NCBI GenBank assembly: GCA_965247355.1
Contig: OZ252011.1
Coordinates: 868,001-932,000, forward strand
Direction of reading: 5' to 3'
Source: RHLJ01 sp965247355
Lineage (GTDB): Bacteria > Bacteroidota > Rhodothermia > Balneolales > Balneolaceae
Length of the DNA: 64,000 nucleotides
Both the position numbers and the translations under genes were made by a program. Shown here one piece after another: positions 44,594 through 53,394 of the stretch (positions are counted from its first letter, which is position 1; every line of letters begins with the position of its first letter). The notes under the pieces are model-generated. The model did not search any database and had not been told where the DNA came from. It was given only the letters and a program-made list of their open reading frames with translations.

Positions 44594-44656
44594 TTAATGA
44601 ATCAATTCTTATAAGATTGAAGAGTATACTATTATTTAATTACTACAAATAAATAA

Positions 44657-44707
44657 TTGACATTTTTTTTCTATATCTATTAGATTGTAACATCATCTAC
44701 GTTACAA
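44657..44707 (+). promoter_or_regulatory. Candidate promoter with overlapping operator-like dyad for the major pilin gene
   Basis: TTGACA (44657-44662) is followed, 18 bases on, by TAGATT (44681-44686), a fair sigma70-like pair. A perfect inverted repeat, TTGTAAC (44685-44691) and GTTACAA (44701-44707) with nine bases between, covers the expected -10/+1 zone, a good place for a repressor. It lies about 110 bases before the pilin ATG. A strong Shine-Dalgarno sequence AGGAGA at about 44804 precedes the start. Confidence 0.5.
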
Positions 44708-44815
44708 ACTCTTAATACAGAAGGGCAAGGCTAAGAATATTCTAATTTTCTTTCTATCTACGAATTTAAGAACTTTGTATAAATCAAAAACAAAAAACAA
44801 ACCTAGGAGATCATC

Positions 44816-45265
44816 ATGGGTCAACAACAATTACTTCTCGTAATCTTAGTAACAATCATCGTTGGTATCGCAACTGTAGTTGCAATCAACACATTTTCTG
44901 ATTCTGCGGATTCAGCTAACGTAGACGCCGTTCGTAACGACGTTGCTTCTATTGCTGCTGCAGCTCAGGGATACTACATTAAGCCAGCTATGCTTGGTGG
45001 TGGTGGAAATGATTTTACTAACATTTCTTTCAATAACATCGCATTCGCAGCTGATTCTATCGACAATTCTGATGGACTTACTGCTCTTAACTCTAATGGA
45101 GTTTATGTGATTAGCGGTGGTAGTGCCACTGAATTTACAATTACTGCACATCCTGCTAGTAGAATTGTAGGAACTCCTACACTTAGTTCTACTGCTACTG
45201 AAGGTGCTACTACATTAACAGCTACTGTTTCTGAAGGTAATACTGTATTCACTGACAATCAGTAA
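44816..45265 (+). CDS. Pilin-like protein 1, probable major subunit (149 aa)
   Basis: The N-terminus MGQQQLLLVILVTIIVGIAT is a type IV pilin-like hydrophobic helix right after a two-residue MG leader, so a Gly in position for prepilin peptidase cleavage is present. The usual F/M-T-x-x-E at +1 to +5 is replaced by QQQLL. The later part is a low-charge beta-rich head with YYIKPAMLGGGGNDFTNI, a motif shared with the next gene. It has a strong Shine-Dalgarno sequence and a terminator directly after the gene, suggesting high expression. It is called a pilin from its N-terminus and the adjacent assembly genes. Confidence 0.75.
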   Translation: MGQQQLLLVILVTIIVGIATVVAINTFSDSADSANVDAVRNDVASIAAAAQGYYIKPAMLGGGGNDFTNISFNNIAFAADSIDNSDGLTALNSNGVYVISGGSATEFTITAHPASRIVGTPTLSSTATEGATTLTATVSEGNTVFTDNQ

Positions 45266-45287
45266 GAATTTTTGTAATTCTTTATTT

Positions 45288-45319
45288 AAGCTTTCCTCTT
45301 GTAGGAAAGCTTTTTTTTT
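45288..45319 (+). terminator. Strong terminator after the major pilin gene
   Basis: AAGCTTTCCT (45288-45297) and AGGAAAGCTT (45303-45312) form a perfect 10-bp stem with loop CTTGT, followed by a run of eight or more T. Leaky read-through would give many more pilin than assembly-protein messages. Confidence 0.9.
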
Positions 45320-45342
45320 ATCTACACTAAAATCCTTTTAGT

Positions 45343-45708
45343 ATGGGACAACAACAAGTTCTTTTAGTTATGTTAGTCTCTATAATAGTTGGTTTATCAA
45401 CTTTACTAGGCTTGGTTTTGTTCGAGAATTTTAGAGATGAATCTCTAAAGGATATTATTAGACAAGAAATGATGGAAGCAGCTAATTATGGGCAAGCCTA
45501 TTATAATCGCCCTGTTGTTTTAGGTGGAGGAAGTAAAGATTTTACTAATATTGATTTAGATATTATAGATCTTGATACACTTACTGCCGTCTCAAGATTT
45601 GAAATTACTGAAACTTCTCAGTCTTATTTTAAAATTACGGCTGATCCACTAAGTAGTCTTGACGCTTTTACAATAGTTGTTTATAGTGATAGAGTTGAAT
45701 GGGAATAA
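45343..45708 (+). CDS. Pilin-like protein 2, probable minor subunit (121 aa)
   Basis: The N-terminus MGQQQVLLVMLVSIIVGLST matches pilin 1 closely and again has an MG leader without the +5 Glu. After the helix, YYNRPVVLGGGSKDFTNI repeats the conserved motif of pilin 1. The head is shorter and more acidic. It has no good Shine-Dalgarno sequence and sits beyond the terminator, so it is likely expressed at a lower level, as for an initiating or minor pilin. Confidence 0.72.
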   Translation: MGQQQVLLVMLVSIIVGLSTLLGLVLFENFRDESLKDIIRQEMMEAANYGQAYYNRPVVLGGGSKDFTNIDLDIIDLDTLTAVSRFEITETSQSYFKITADPLSSLDAFTIVVYSDRVEWE

Positions 45709-45734
45709 CACTTATATAATTAATATCCTCTAAA

Positions 45735-47072
45735 ATGGCTCAATTTCGTTTAAAAGCAGTGTCTAAAACTGGTAAAACAGTACAAACAGAGTTTGAGGCA
45801 GAGAACAAAAAAGAAGCACAAGTCAAGGTAGATCGTCTTTCCAAAACGAATGGATTAAGCATTCAATCACTGGACGAAAAGTCTTTATATGTTTATAAAG
45901 TAAAAAGGGCTGGAAAGAAACCTGTAAACGGTGAACAAGAAGCTTACAATAAAGAAGAACTAGAAAGAGCACTTATAAAACTTGGGTATCAAGTTGTTAG
46001 TATCAATAAGAAGTGGTTCGATTTTAAGGGTGGCGTCCCAATGGACGAAGTTGTTGCATTCATTCGAATGTCTGCAGACCTTCTACGGCAACAACTTACA
46101 TATGATGAAATATTGAATCTTTTGATTGAGGATTCCAGCAACAAAAGAATGAAAGAGGTTATTAAAGAAATTCAGAAAGACCTCAAAGATGGTAAAGAAG
46201 GAACTCAGGTATATGGTAAGCATGAGCCAATATTCGGGAAATTTGCAGCCTATATGTTAAGTGTTGCCTCTACTTCAGGTAATATGTCTCTAGTATTTGA
46301 TAGTACAGCTAAGTTTCTGGAAAGGGATGCTGAGTTTAAAAAGAATCTGCGAAAATCACTCATGATGCCGGCTGTTACTGTATTGGCAGTAATTGGAGTG
46401 ATACTTTTCTATGTGGGATATATTTTCCCTTCTACAGCAGAGCTATTTGTTGAAATGAATATCGCACTACCTCCAATGACTGCTGCAACACTTGATTTGA
46501 GTTATTGGTTGGAAGATAACTGGATTTATGTATTACTAAGCTTTCTTATTCCGATTGTAGGTTTTGTATTCTTTGCAAAAACGGCAAAGGGAAAGCTATT
46601 TATTGACAAGTATATTATTCATATCCCGGTTATGGGAGATTTGCTCCATAAAACAAGTATTGAGATTTTTTCTCGTGTATTTTATACACTCTATAGCGGA
46701 TCTGGGCAAAATATTGAAGTGATAAAAGTGGCATCAGAAGCCTGTAGAAATAAATACATCGAAAAACAAATTAAAGAAGTAGCTATTAAGAAGATGCTTA
46801 AAGACGGTGCTGGTTTGATAGAGTCTATGGAAGCTACAGGAGTTTTTCCTCATACTGCAATAAGTAGGTTTAAATTGGGTGCAGAATCAGGAGCTCTTCG
46901 TGAAAATGCCAAACAATTAGCCGAGTACTATGAAATTCAAACTACATATAAGATGGGATCGGTAATAGATATGATAAATTTGTTTATAAATTTGTTTATC
47001 ATGGTATCTTTGATCGCAATAACAGTGGTATCATCTGAATCAGCAACAATTAATCCTGGTAGCGCACAGTAG
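45735..47072 (+). CDS. Type IV filament platform protein, PilC/GspF-like (445 aa)
   Basis: The C-terminal two thirds fit the GspF core: two cytoplasmic helical bundles (about 125-210 and 330-395) with three TM segments (about 212-236, 256-280 and 418-440). The N-terminus carries two copies of a small alpha/beta unit, FRLKAVSKTGKTVQTEFEAE (residues 4-23) and YVYKVKRAGKKPVNGEQEAY (about 52-71). Each ends in a strand like GLSIQSL or GYQVVSI. Most family members have one such unit. It is the inner-membrane platform that works with PilB and PilT. Confidence 0.9.
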   Translation: MAQFRLKAVSKTGKTVQTEFEAENKKEAQVKVDRLSKTNGLSIQSLDEKSLYVYKVKRAGKKPVNGEQEAYNKEELERALIKLGYQVVSINKKWFDFKGGVPMDEVVAFIRMSADLLRQQLTYDEILNLLIEDSSNKRMKEVIKEIQKDLKDGKEGTQVYGKHEPIFGKFAAYMLSVASTSGNMSLVFDSTAKFLERDAEFKKNLRKSLMMPAVTVLAVIGVILFYVGYIFPSTAELFVEMNIALPPMTAATLDLSYWLEDNWIYVLLSFLIPIVGFVFFAKTAKGKLFIDKYIIHIPVMGDLLHKTSIEIFSRVFYTLYSGSGQNIEVIKVASEACRNKYIEKQIKEVAIKKMLKDGAGLIESMEATGVFPHTAISRFKLGAESGALRENAKQLAEYYEIQTTYKMGSVIDMINLFINLFIMVSLIAITVVSSESATINPGSAQ

Positions 47073-47079
47073 TAACTAA

Positions 47080-48855
47080 ATGGGTAAAATTAACATCAGG
47101 AGACATATTGGAGATATCCTTGTAAGCAAGGGTGTTGTTACTGATGAGCAATTGCAAAATGCGCTAACTATTCTTGAAGAAGAGCCCGCAAATAGTTCTA
47201 GACGATTAGGTCAGATTTTGTACCAGGAAATTGGTTTAAACAGGCACACTATAATGCGCGAAATTTCTCAAGTTTACGCATTCCGTGAGGTCCTGCCAGA
47301 GACTGAAGTTGTTGATGACGATATTATTGATCACATAAAAAAGAATGTTGAAGAACTACCCGAAGAGGTAATAGATGACCTTGTTCATCATAAAGCAATT
47401 CCCTATCAAAAAACAAATGGGTCACTTACAATTGCCGCCGCAGACCCATCAGACCCTAATATTCAAACCATAATTAACAGGCTTACTTTTAAGCAAACTG
47501 AGCTTGTTTATTGCAATTATGAATTGGTAGACCAGATTTTATCAAAGGTCTACGAACAAAAAAATGAGTTTCTAGATCTACTAGAAGAAATTGATTACGA
47601 AGAGCCTCAAATTGAGCAAAGTGAGGAGGAAATCAATGAGGAGGAGATTGATGCAGAAATCAACCAAAGTATGCTTAATTCTTTGGTTGAAGGAATGCTC
47701 GTTGAGTCTGTGCGACAAGGGGTTAGTGATTTGCATATTATTCCAAGCGGACCTGCAACCACAGATATACGGTTCCGGATTGATGGTAAGCTTCAATTAT
47801 GGTATCAACAAAAGAATGTTAAGCCGGAAGCTATTTCTGCAGTAATTAAAGACAAAACCAGAAATGTTGATCGTTTTGAGAGAGATTCATCTCAGGATGG
47901 TTTTATTCAACGTCAAATTGATGGATATAACATTCGTTACCGTGTATCTATCATGCCTATTGTAGGTAATCAATACGATCGAAAGTTTGAATCAATAGTA
48001 ATTCGAATTCTTGACGATAGAAAGGTGATCCGTGATTTGGATCTTCTTGGTTTGCAAAAAAATGCCAAAGACAGCTTTGTTAAATCAATTACGCAACCTT
48101 CTGGAATTGTAATTATCACAGGTCCAACGGGAAGTGGTAAGTCAACTACTCTTGTAGCTGCGCTATATTCCGTTATCGATCCAACAAAGAATGTGCTAAC
48201 TATAGAGGAACCTGTTGAGTACATTATTGAAGGAGCCAGACAGCTTAAGATAAGCCATACAATGACTTTTGATCAGAGTATCAGAGGTATTCTTCGTCAT
48301 GACCCGGATATTGTACTAGTAGGTGAGATGAGGGATTTGAAGACTGCCAGCGTTGCTATTAAACTTGCTAATACGGGCCACCTTACCTTTTCGACTCTTC
48401 ACACCAATGATGCACCTAGTGCAGTATCCCGTTTATTTAAGATGGGGATCGAACCTTTCTTAATTGCCAATGCAGTTAATCTTGTAATGGCTCAACGTTT
48501 GATTCGAAGATTGTGTAAAGAGTGCAAAGAAGAGTTTACTCCACATCCGGAAGTTGCAAAGGGAATTGGTTTTACGGAAGAAGAAATTGAAACAACTACT
48601 TTTTTCAAAGCTGTTGGATGTGAAGTATGTGGAGATACAGGCTTTAAAGGACGATCAGCAATACACGAAGCTTTGTATTTTTCTAAAGAAATGAAACAAT
48701 TGATTCTTGATGCTGGGGATGATATTGATGAAGGAGCAATTAAAGAACTTGCTATGAGCCAGGGCATGTTAACGTTAAGGGGATCTGGACGTGAACGCAT
48801 AAAAGAAGGGATCTCAACTATTGAAGAAATAATAGCAGCTACAATTGAAGATTAG
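47080..48855 (+). CDS. Filament extension ATPase, PilB/GspE-like (591 aa)
   Basis: An N-terminal MshEN-like region (about 1-160), then an acidic linker (EEEINEEEIDAEINQ). The ATPase core has ITGPTGSGKSTTL (Walker A near 347), an Asp box TIEEPVEYII, VLVGEMRD (Walker B) and GHLTFSTLHTNDA (His box). A tetracysteine zinc motif C-K-E-C ... C-E-V-C is near 478-520, as in PilB and GspE. It powers pilin polymerisation. It starts seven bases after the platform gene. Confidence 0.95.
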   Translation: MGKINIRRHIGDILVSKGVVTDEQLQNALTILEEEPANSSRRLGQILYQEIGLNRHTIMREISQVYAFREVLPETEVVDDDIIDHIKKNVEELPEEVIDDLVHHKAIPYQKTNGSLTIAAADPSDPNIQTIINRLTFKQTELVYCNYELVDQILSKVYEQKNEFLDLLEEIDYEEPQIEQSEEEINEEEIDAEINQSMLNSLVEGMLVESVRQGVSDLHIIPSGPATTDIRFRIDGKLQLWYQQKNVKPEAISAVIKDKTRNVDRFERDSSQDGFIQRQIDGYNIRYRVSIMPIVGNQYDRKFESIVIRILDDRKVIRDLDLLGLQKNAKDSFVKSITQPSGIVIITGPTGSGKSTTLVAALYSVIDPTKNVLTIEEPVEYIIEGARQLKISHTMTFDQSIRGILRHDPDIVLVGEMRDLKTASVAIKLANTGHLTFSTLHTNDAPSAVSRLFKMGIEPFLIANAVNLVMAQRLIRRLCKECKEEFTPHPEVAKGIGFTEEEIETTTFFKAVGCEVCGDTGFKGRSAIHEALYFSKEMKQLILDAGDDIDEGAIKELAMSQGMLTLRGSGRERIKEGISTIEEIIAATIED

Positions 48856-48929
48856 AATCTTCAGAAAAGTTGTTTTTAACCATGATTTTAAACCATATTT
48901 AAGCGCTTTAGGAAATACAGAGGTTGTAT

Positions 48930-49433
48930 ATGAGTACAGGAAATGAATCTTCGGGTGATCTGATGTCAGATCACATAAAAAAATTTTTAAAAGAACCGCC
49001 GCTTCTTTTGAAAAATTTCCACTATGAAGATGTATTGGAATTTTTGGAATTAGGTATTGAAGAGCGTTTTCAATCTGATGATATCATCTTGAATGAATCT
49101 GAATATGTAAATTCCGCATACTTAGTAGCGGAAGGAAAAGTGGCAATTTGGAAGGACAATATTCAGTTAGCTACTCTGTCAGACGGCAATTTTCTGGGAG
49201 AAGCATTCTTATTTAGTAAGAATAATAGGATGGCTAAGGTAACTGCAGAAGGTGATTGTGTACTATTAAGGTACGAACGATATGAAGCTTTAAATTTTTT
49301 CAGAAAAAAGCCCGAAAAATTGTTTAATATTTTTACTAAAAATATCATCGAAATACAGCAAAGAAAAATTAGTAACATGAATGTACAGTTGTTAAATCTC
49401 AAAAAGAGATTACTCAACGATTCTAATTGGTAA
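48930..49433 (+). CDS. Stand-alone cyclic-nucleotide-binding-like domain protein (167 aa)
   Basis: The double-stranded beta-helix of the CRP/FNR superfamily is seen. NSAYLVAEGKVAIWKDN is followed by the phosphate-binding-cassette-like FLGEAFLFSKNNRMAKVTAE, whose G-E and R-x-A resemble ligand-binding members. There is no HTH, so it is not a transcription factor; a C-terminal helix (QRKISNMNVQLLNLKKRL) may be coiled. It lies between the extension and retraction ATPase genes. A role in sensing a nucleotide signal to control the filament is inferred. Confidence 0.75.
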   Translation: MSTGNESSGDLMSDHIKKFLKEPPLLLKNFHYEDVLEFLELGIEERFQSDDIILNESEYVNSAYLVAEGKVAIWKDNIQLATLSDGNFLGEAFLFSKNNRMAKVTAEGDCVLLRYERYEALNFFRKKPEKLFNIFTKNIIEIQQRKISNMNVQLLNLKKRLLNDSNW

Positions 49434-49502
49434 AACTGACTGATTAGATTTATTCTTTTTTAGTAATTTTTCGTAACAAAATACTTCGTTTTTAATCTAT
49501 TA

Positions 49503-49523
49503 TATCCATCTAACAGGTGGATA
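49503..49523 (+). promoter_or_regulatory. Hairpin hiding the ribosome-binding site of the pilT-like gene
   Basis: TATCCATC (49503-49510) pairs with GGTGGATA (49516-49523), eight pairs including one G-U, around the loop TAACA. The paired strand contains the Shine-Dalgarno-like AGGTGG (49515-49520), seven bases before the ATG at 49528. When folded it would block translation of the retraction ATPase. Confidence 0.45.
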
Positions 49524-49527
49524 ATAC

Positions 49528-50769
49528 ATGGCGGCAATTGATCTAGATAAAATTTCGGGGCTTATACAGCCTTTAATTAAGCGCATACCAAAAACTGCGC
49601 GTGGGATTGATCTGCATAAAAGGATCGGTGATTTAATAGAAGAAGCAGATATAAGTTTACGTGTTGACTTAAAAGAAACACTTGATGCCTTCTTGCTCAA
49701 TATGATTAAAATAAACGCATCTGATATTGATCTTGGTGGTCCTGGGTGTGCCGGCAAAGTATGGTACAGGGTATTTGGGGATAAGAGTCCTTTAAAAATG
49801 CCAAAAAAAATCCCTTTAATAGAAACTGATATTTTACTTCATAATATTCTGTTAAGTACACAAAGGGATGTACTTCTGAAGGAAAAAAATCTGGATTTTT
49901 CATATTCAGTAAATTTATCCAAAGATAAAAATCAGCGCTTTCGGGCTGATATGTACTTCGATCTGGATCATCTCGGCCTTAATATGCGTAAGATTGATAA
50001 TACAATCCGTCCTTTTAAATCATTGGGAGTTCATGCAGAAGCTGCTAAAGCAGTAAGTCTTAAATATTATAAATACGGTTTAACTCTTGTAACTGGTATT
50101 ACTGGGTCCGGTAAGTCATCTACTTTGGATACTATTATTGACGCAAATAATAGAACAGTAGACTCCCACATAGTTATAATAGCATCACCAGTAGAATTGA
50201 TTCATGAACCAATCAGATCTGTTGTCAGACACAGAGAAGTAGGAACGGATGTACTTTCATTTAAGGATGGTGCAATTCAAGCATTGCGTCAAGATCCGGA
50301 TATTATTGTAATTGGTGAGCTTAGAGACCCCGAAACTATTATGACAGCTTTGGAGATTACAGATTCAGGACATAAGACATTCGGAACTCTTCACACCTCA
50401 TCAGCCATGGAAAGTATTGAAAGAATACTTGGAGAAATGCCATCTGAAGAACAAAACAGAGTTCGATCAAGACTTGCAGATGTATTAACGTGTGTTATTA
50501 GTCAGAAATTAGTACCGAGTATGGATGGTAAACGCGTATTGGCCAAGGAAGTTCTATTAGCTAATTCATCAATAAGAGCAGCAATCAGGAATAATAATAT
50601 TGGTGAGATTTACCAAATGTTAATGGAAGGGCGTGATCGAGGTATGAACACTATGGAACAGGATTTAAAAAGATTATACGATGAAGGTAAGATTTCTAAA
50701 GAATCTGCCTTAAATTATGCAAACAATAAACCCAAAATGTTGCAGCTTTTTAGTGAGGTTAACTATTAG
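49528..50769 (+). CDS. Filament retraction ATPase, PilT-like (413 aa)
   Basis: A GspE-superfamily ATPase without the tetracysteine zinc motif: VTGITGSGKSSTLD (Walker A near 190), VIGELRDPETIMTAL (Walker B and the PilT-type PET), GHKTFGTLHTSSAMESIERI (His box). It is longer than typical PilT by about 50 residues at the N-terminus. It probably depolymerises the filament, giving twitching or DNA uptake. The genes upstream and downstream are filament parts. Confidence 0.92.
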   Translation: MAAIDLDKISGLIQPLIKRIPKTARGIDLHKRIGDLIEEADISLRVDLKETLDAFLLNMIKINASDIDLGGPGCAGKVWYRVFGDKSPLKMPKKIPLIETDILLHNILLSTQRDVLLKEKNLDFSYSVNLSKDKNQRFRADMYFDLDHLGLNMRKIDNTIRPFKSLGVHAEAAKAVSLKYYKYGLTLVTGITGSGKSSTLDTIIDANNRTVDSHIVIIASPVELIHEPIRSVVRHREVGTDVLSFKDGAIQALRQDPDIIVIGELRDPETIMTALEITDSGHKTFGTLHTSSAMESIERILGEMPSEEQNRVRSRLADVLTCVISQKLVPSMDGKRVLAKEVLLANSSIRAAIRNNNIGEIYQMLMEGRDRGMNTMEQDLKRLYDEGKISKESALNYANNKPKMLQLFSEVNY

Positions 50770-50776
50770 TTACTGA

Positions 50777-52534
50777 ATGGCATCAGGTAAGCATCATATC
50801 GGTATAGCACTCGACAACGACTCTCTGAAAGTTGCTGTTATAGGTGTGCAAAACAAAAAAATTGTTCTGAAAAGATTGGATAAATATTCTCTTGTCAGAC
50901 CAATTGAAAAGGGTTTAGAGGTTGGAAATCAGGATGAGGATATTTTTGGTGATCTTGAAGATTCACTTGCTGATGATTCTGTATTTGATCTTGATTTGGA
51001 AGCTTCACTTGATGAAGAAAGTATTAATGATGAGCTTGATGAACTTAAGCTTGACGAAGAAATTCTTGGGGATCTTGGAGATGATATAGATCTCGAATTA
51101 GATGATTTAGAGCAGGGAGAAGAAGACCTTGTTGATGTAGATATGGTAGATGAGGCTGAAACACCGGCCAGTAATGAGATGCTATTTTACAATATACTTT
51201 CTTCTGTAAATCCTAAAAAAGCTGAACTGGGACTTAATATTTCTGCTGGGGTTGCCATTTACCAGATTTTGAAGGATGTGGACTTTAATGAGGTTAAGAA
51301 AAAAGACCTTCAAATTATTATTGACGATCGCCTAGAATCACTTCATGGTTCTCCAAAAGGTGATGACTACTATTCTTATGGGGTAAGAGACGACGGTGCT
51401 TTATTGCTATGTTCTATTGATGAGGAGCCTCAGCTTATCCAACTTGTTAATACTACACTGCCTTTATATAGAGGTAAACTTACAGTTAAAGAAGTTCTAC
51501 CCGACGAAACGTTGCTTCTAGGCTTAATAAGAGCTAATTATGATTTAGAGGATGGAGCAATAACCTGTTTGTTGCAATTCTCTGATTTAAATTGTCGCGT
51601 ACTTTTTCTTAAGGGTTCAAACTTATGGTTGGTTTCACCTATAATTACCGAAGGTACTCGATCAAGAAAGTTCCTAAATACTGTTTTTAGTAAAATTTTA
51701 TTCCAACTAGATACTGGTGAAGTACCAAATCTGGATCGTCTTGTAATTTGTAATAATTCGTTAGGGGAGGAAGCGACCTCTTTCTTTCAGGAGCGATTCC
51801 CGGATGTTGAAGTAAGTGATTTTACCTTCTCAGAAGAGTTTCTGGATCCAAATGAATACACTTCAGAATTATTAGCTCCATTTACTACAGCTATTGGTGC
51901 AGCCTGGTCTACTTCAGGGTTTGAAAAGAAGCACTTACCTGACATCTCTTTTGTACCTAAATATGTAGTAGACAGACAAAAGATATTTAAGTTGGAATGG
52001 CACGGATTTCTACTTCTGTTTTTTATTATGATTTCCTTTCCAATAATTGACTCATTCAGACAAACAGCTAATAATCAGATTGATTCACTGCAGAACGAAA
52101 TCTCGTTATTAGATACACAAATTGGTTCTTTTACTCCAACTGTCAATAATTATAACAGAATAAGTAACGAGTTATCTCAAATTCAGGATAAGCTTGAATT
52201 AATGAATACACTAGCAGAAAACTCGATTACCTGGACAACTAACTTAGATCTAATTAATCGAGGAATAGATGAAATTGGAGGTGTTTGGTTAACTTCATTT
52301 TCTGTTGGAGACGAAGTTAATACACTAGAGCTTCAAGGTATTGCTCGATATAGAAATAGGATCCCACTGGTTGCAGAGCTTTTTGCAGAAGCTACTCTTT
52401 TAAATGTATCCGCAACGGAGATTAGGGAGGAAGAAGTCTACACATTCAGCTACTCCATTAAAAAAATTGTTGATGACGAATCCGTTTATACTCCAGATAA
52501 TTTAAAAGGACTTGGGGACCTTACCGGCAATTAA
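50777..52534 (+). CDS. PilM-PilN fusion protein (585 aa)
   Basis: Residues ~5-400 show an actin-like (PilM/GspL-type) fold starting HIGIALDNDSLKVAVIG and interrupted by a very acidic insert of about 85 residues (EDIFGDLEDSLADDSV...). A single TM (about 409-427, FLLLFFIMISFPI) follows, then a coiled coil (about 435-480) and a PilN-like periplasmic domain. In most bacteria PilM and PilN are separate; here they are one polypeptide, like GspL of type II secretion. Its stop shares a base with the next start. Confidence 0.8.
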   Translation: MASGKHHIGIALDNDSLKVAVIGVQNKKIVLKRLDKYSLVRPIEKGLEVGNQDEDIFGDLEDSLADDSVFDLDLEASLDEESINDELDELKLDEEILGDLGDDIDLELDDLEQGEEDLVDVDMVDEAETPASNEMLFYNILSSVNPKKAELGLNISAGVAIYQILKDVDFNEVKKKDLQIIIDDRLESLHGSPKGDDYYSYGVRDDGALLLCSIDEEPQLIQLVNTTLPLYRGKLTVKEVLPDETLLLGLIRANYDLEDGAITCLLQFSDLNCRVLFLKGSNLWLVSPIITEGTRSRKFLNTVFSKILFQLDTGEVPNLDRLVICNNSLGEEATSFFQERFPDVEVSDFTFSEEFLDPNEYTSELLAPFTTAIGAAWSTSGFEKKHLPDISFVPKYVVDRQKIFKLEWHGFLLLFFIMISFPIIDSFRQTANNQIDSLQNEISLLDTQIGSFTPTVNNYNRISNELSQIQDKLELMNTLAENSITWTTNLDLINRGIDEIGGVWLTSFSVGDEVNTLELQGIARYRNRIPLVAELFAEATLLNVSATEIREEEVYTFSYSIKKIVDDESVYTPDNLKGLGDLTGN

Positions 52535-53394
52535 TGTCATACGCAGTTCGAAATACCATCATTTTGTTAGTAACCCTATTTATTATTTTGGGGTTAGGGA
52601 TTGGATATACCAAATTCTATTTGGAAGGTGAAATAATATCCTTACAGGAAGAAGTTGATCGTAAGCAACAAGATTTGAATTCTAAACAAAATATTAACAA
52701 TGAGTTCACGGAACTGAATGATAGATATCAAACGGCACTACAGGTTATTGATAATTATGATAAGAGCCTTTATTTATCAAACAAACCTGATGATGTATAC
52801 GATTTTTTAAATACTATAAATGAAGATGGTGGTAACCGGATTTTCTTTGATTTTGTTTATTCAGATTCTGTGCCTGATAATCAATATGGAATAATTAACT
52901 CTTCGATATCTGGTTATGGAGAGTATGATGCATTTATGGGATTCATCAATAAGATTGAAAACAGTCAACTACTTAATAAAATCATTGATGTAACTATTTC
53001 GCCAGGTAGACAGGGAGATGGAGAAAACAGTGTGACGTTTTCATTTGCAATGGAAAGCTATTATGAAAAAACTCAATTATTTGATTCTACAAGTACTGAA
53101 ATGAAAATTGTAGAAAATCAAAGTTTGTCTTATTTCAATCCGTTATATCCACTTATACAAAGTTCGCTACCTCCTAATGAAGAAGGACTCGCCAATCCAA
53201 GAGGGGGAAGAATTGTTGGATTAACAGCAAACAGAGTGTTTATGAGTTCTAATGGAAAGATAGTATCACTTAAAGTTGGTGACCGAGTATATCTGGGTTA
53301 TCTTTCAGCAATTGATTTAGACAGTAGAACGGCTACATTTAATTTAAACCTTGGCGGCATCGAGGAAGTAGTTACCTTGGAGGTAGATAGATGA
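52534..53394 (+). CDS. PilO-like protein with PilP/GspC-like C-terminal domain (286 aa)
   Basis: A single N-terminal TM (about 7-27), a coiled coil (about 30-65) and a ferredoxin-like PilO domain (about 75-190). The last ~63 residues, from GRIVGLTANRVFMSSNG onward with LKVGDRVYLGYLSAID, resemble the small beta domain of PilP or the HR domain of GspC that docks on the secretin. The fusion would link the inner-membrane complex directly to the secretin. It overlaps the neighbours by one and four bases. Confidence 0.7.
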   Translation: MSYAVRNTIILLVTLFIILGLGIGYTKFYLEGEIISLQEEVDRKQQDLNSKQNINNEFTELNDRYQTALQVIDNYDKSLYLSNKPDDVYDFLNTINEDGGNRIFFDFVYSDSVPDNQYGIINSSISGYGEYDAFMGFINKIENSQLLNKIIDVTISPGRQGDGENSVTFSFAMESYYEKTQLFDSTSTEMKIVENQSLSYFNPLYPLIQSSLPPNEEGLANPRGGRIVGLTANRVFMSSNGKIVSLKVGDRVYLGYLSAIDLDSRTATFNLNLGGIEEVVTLEVDR

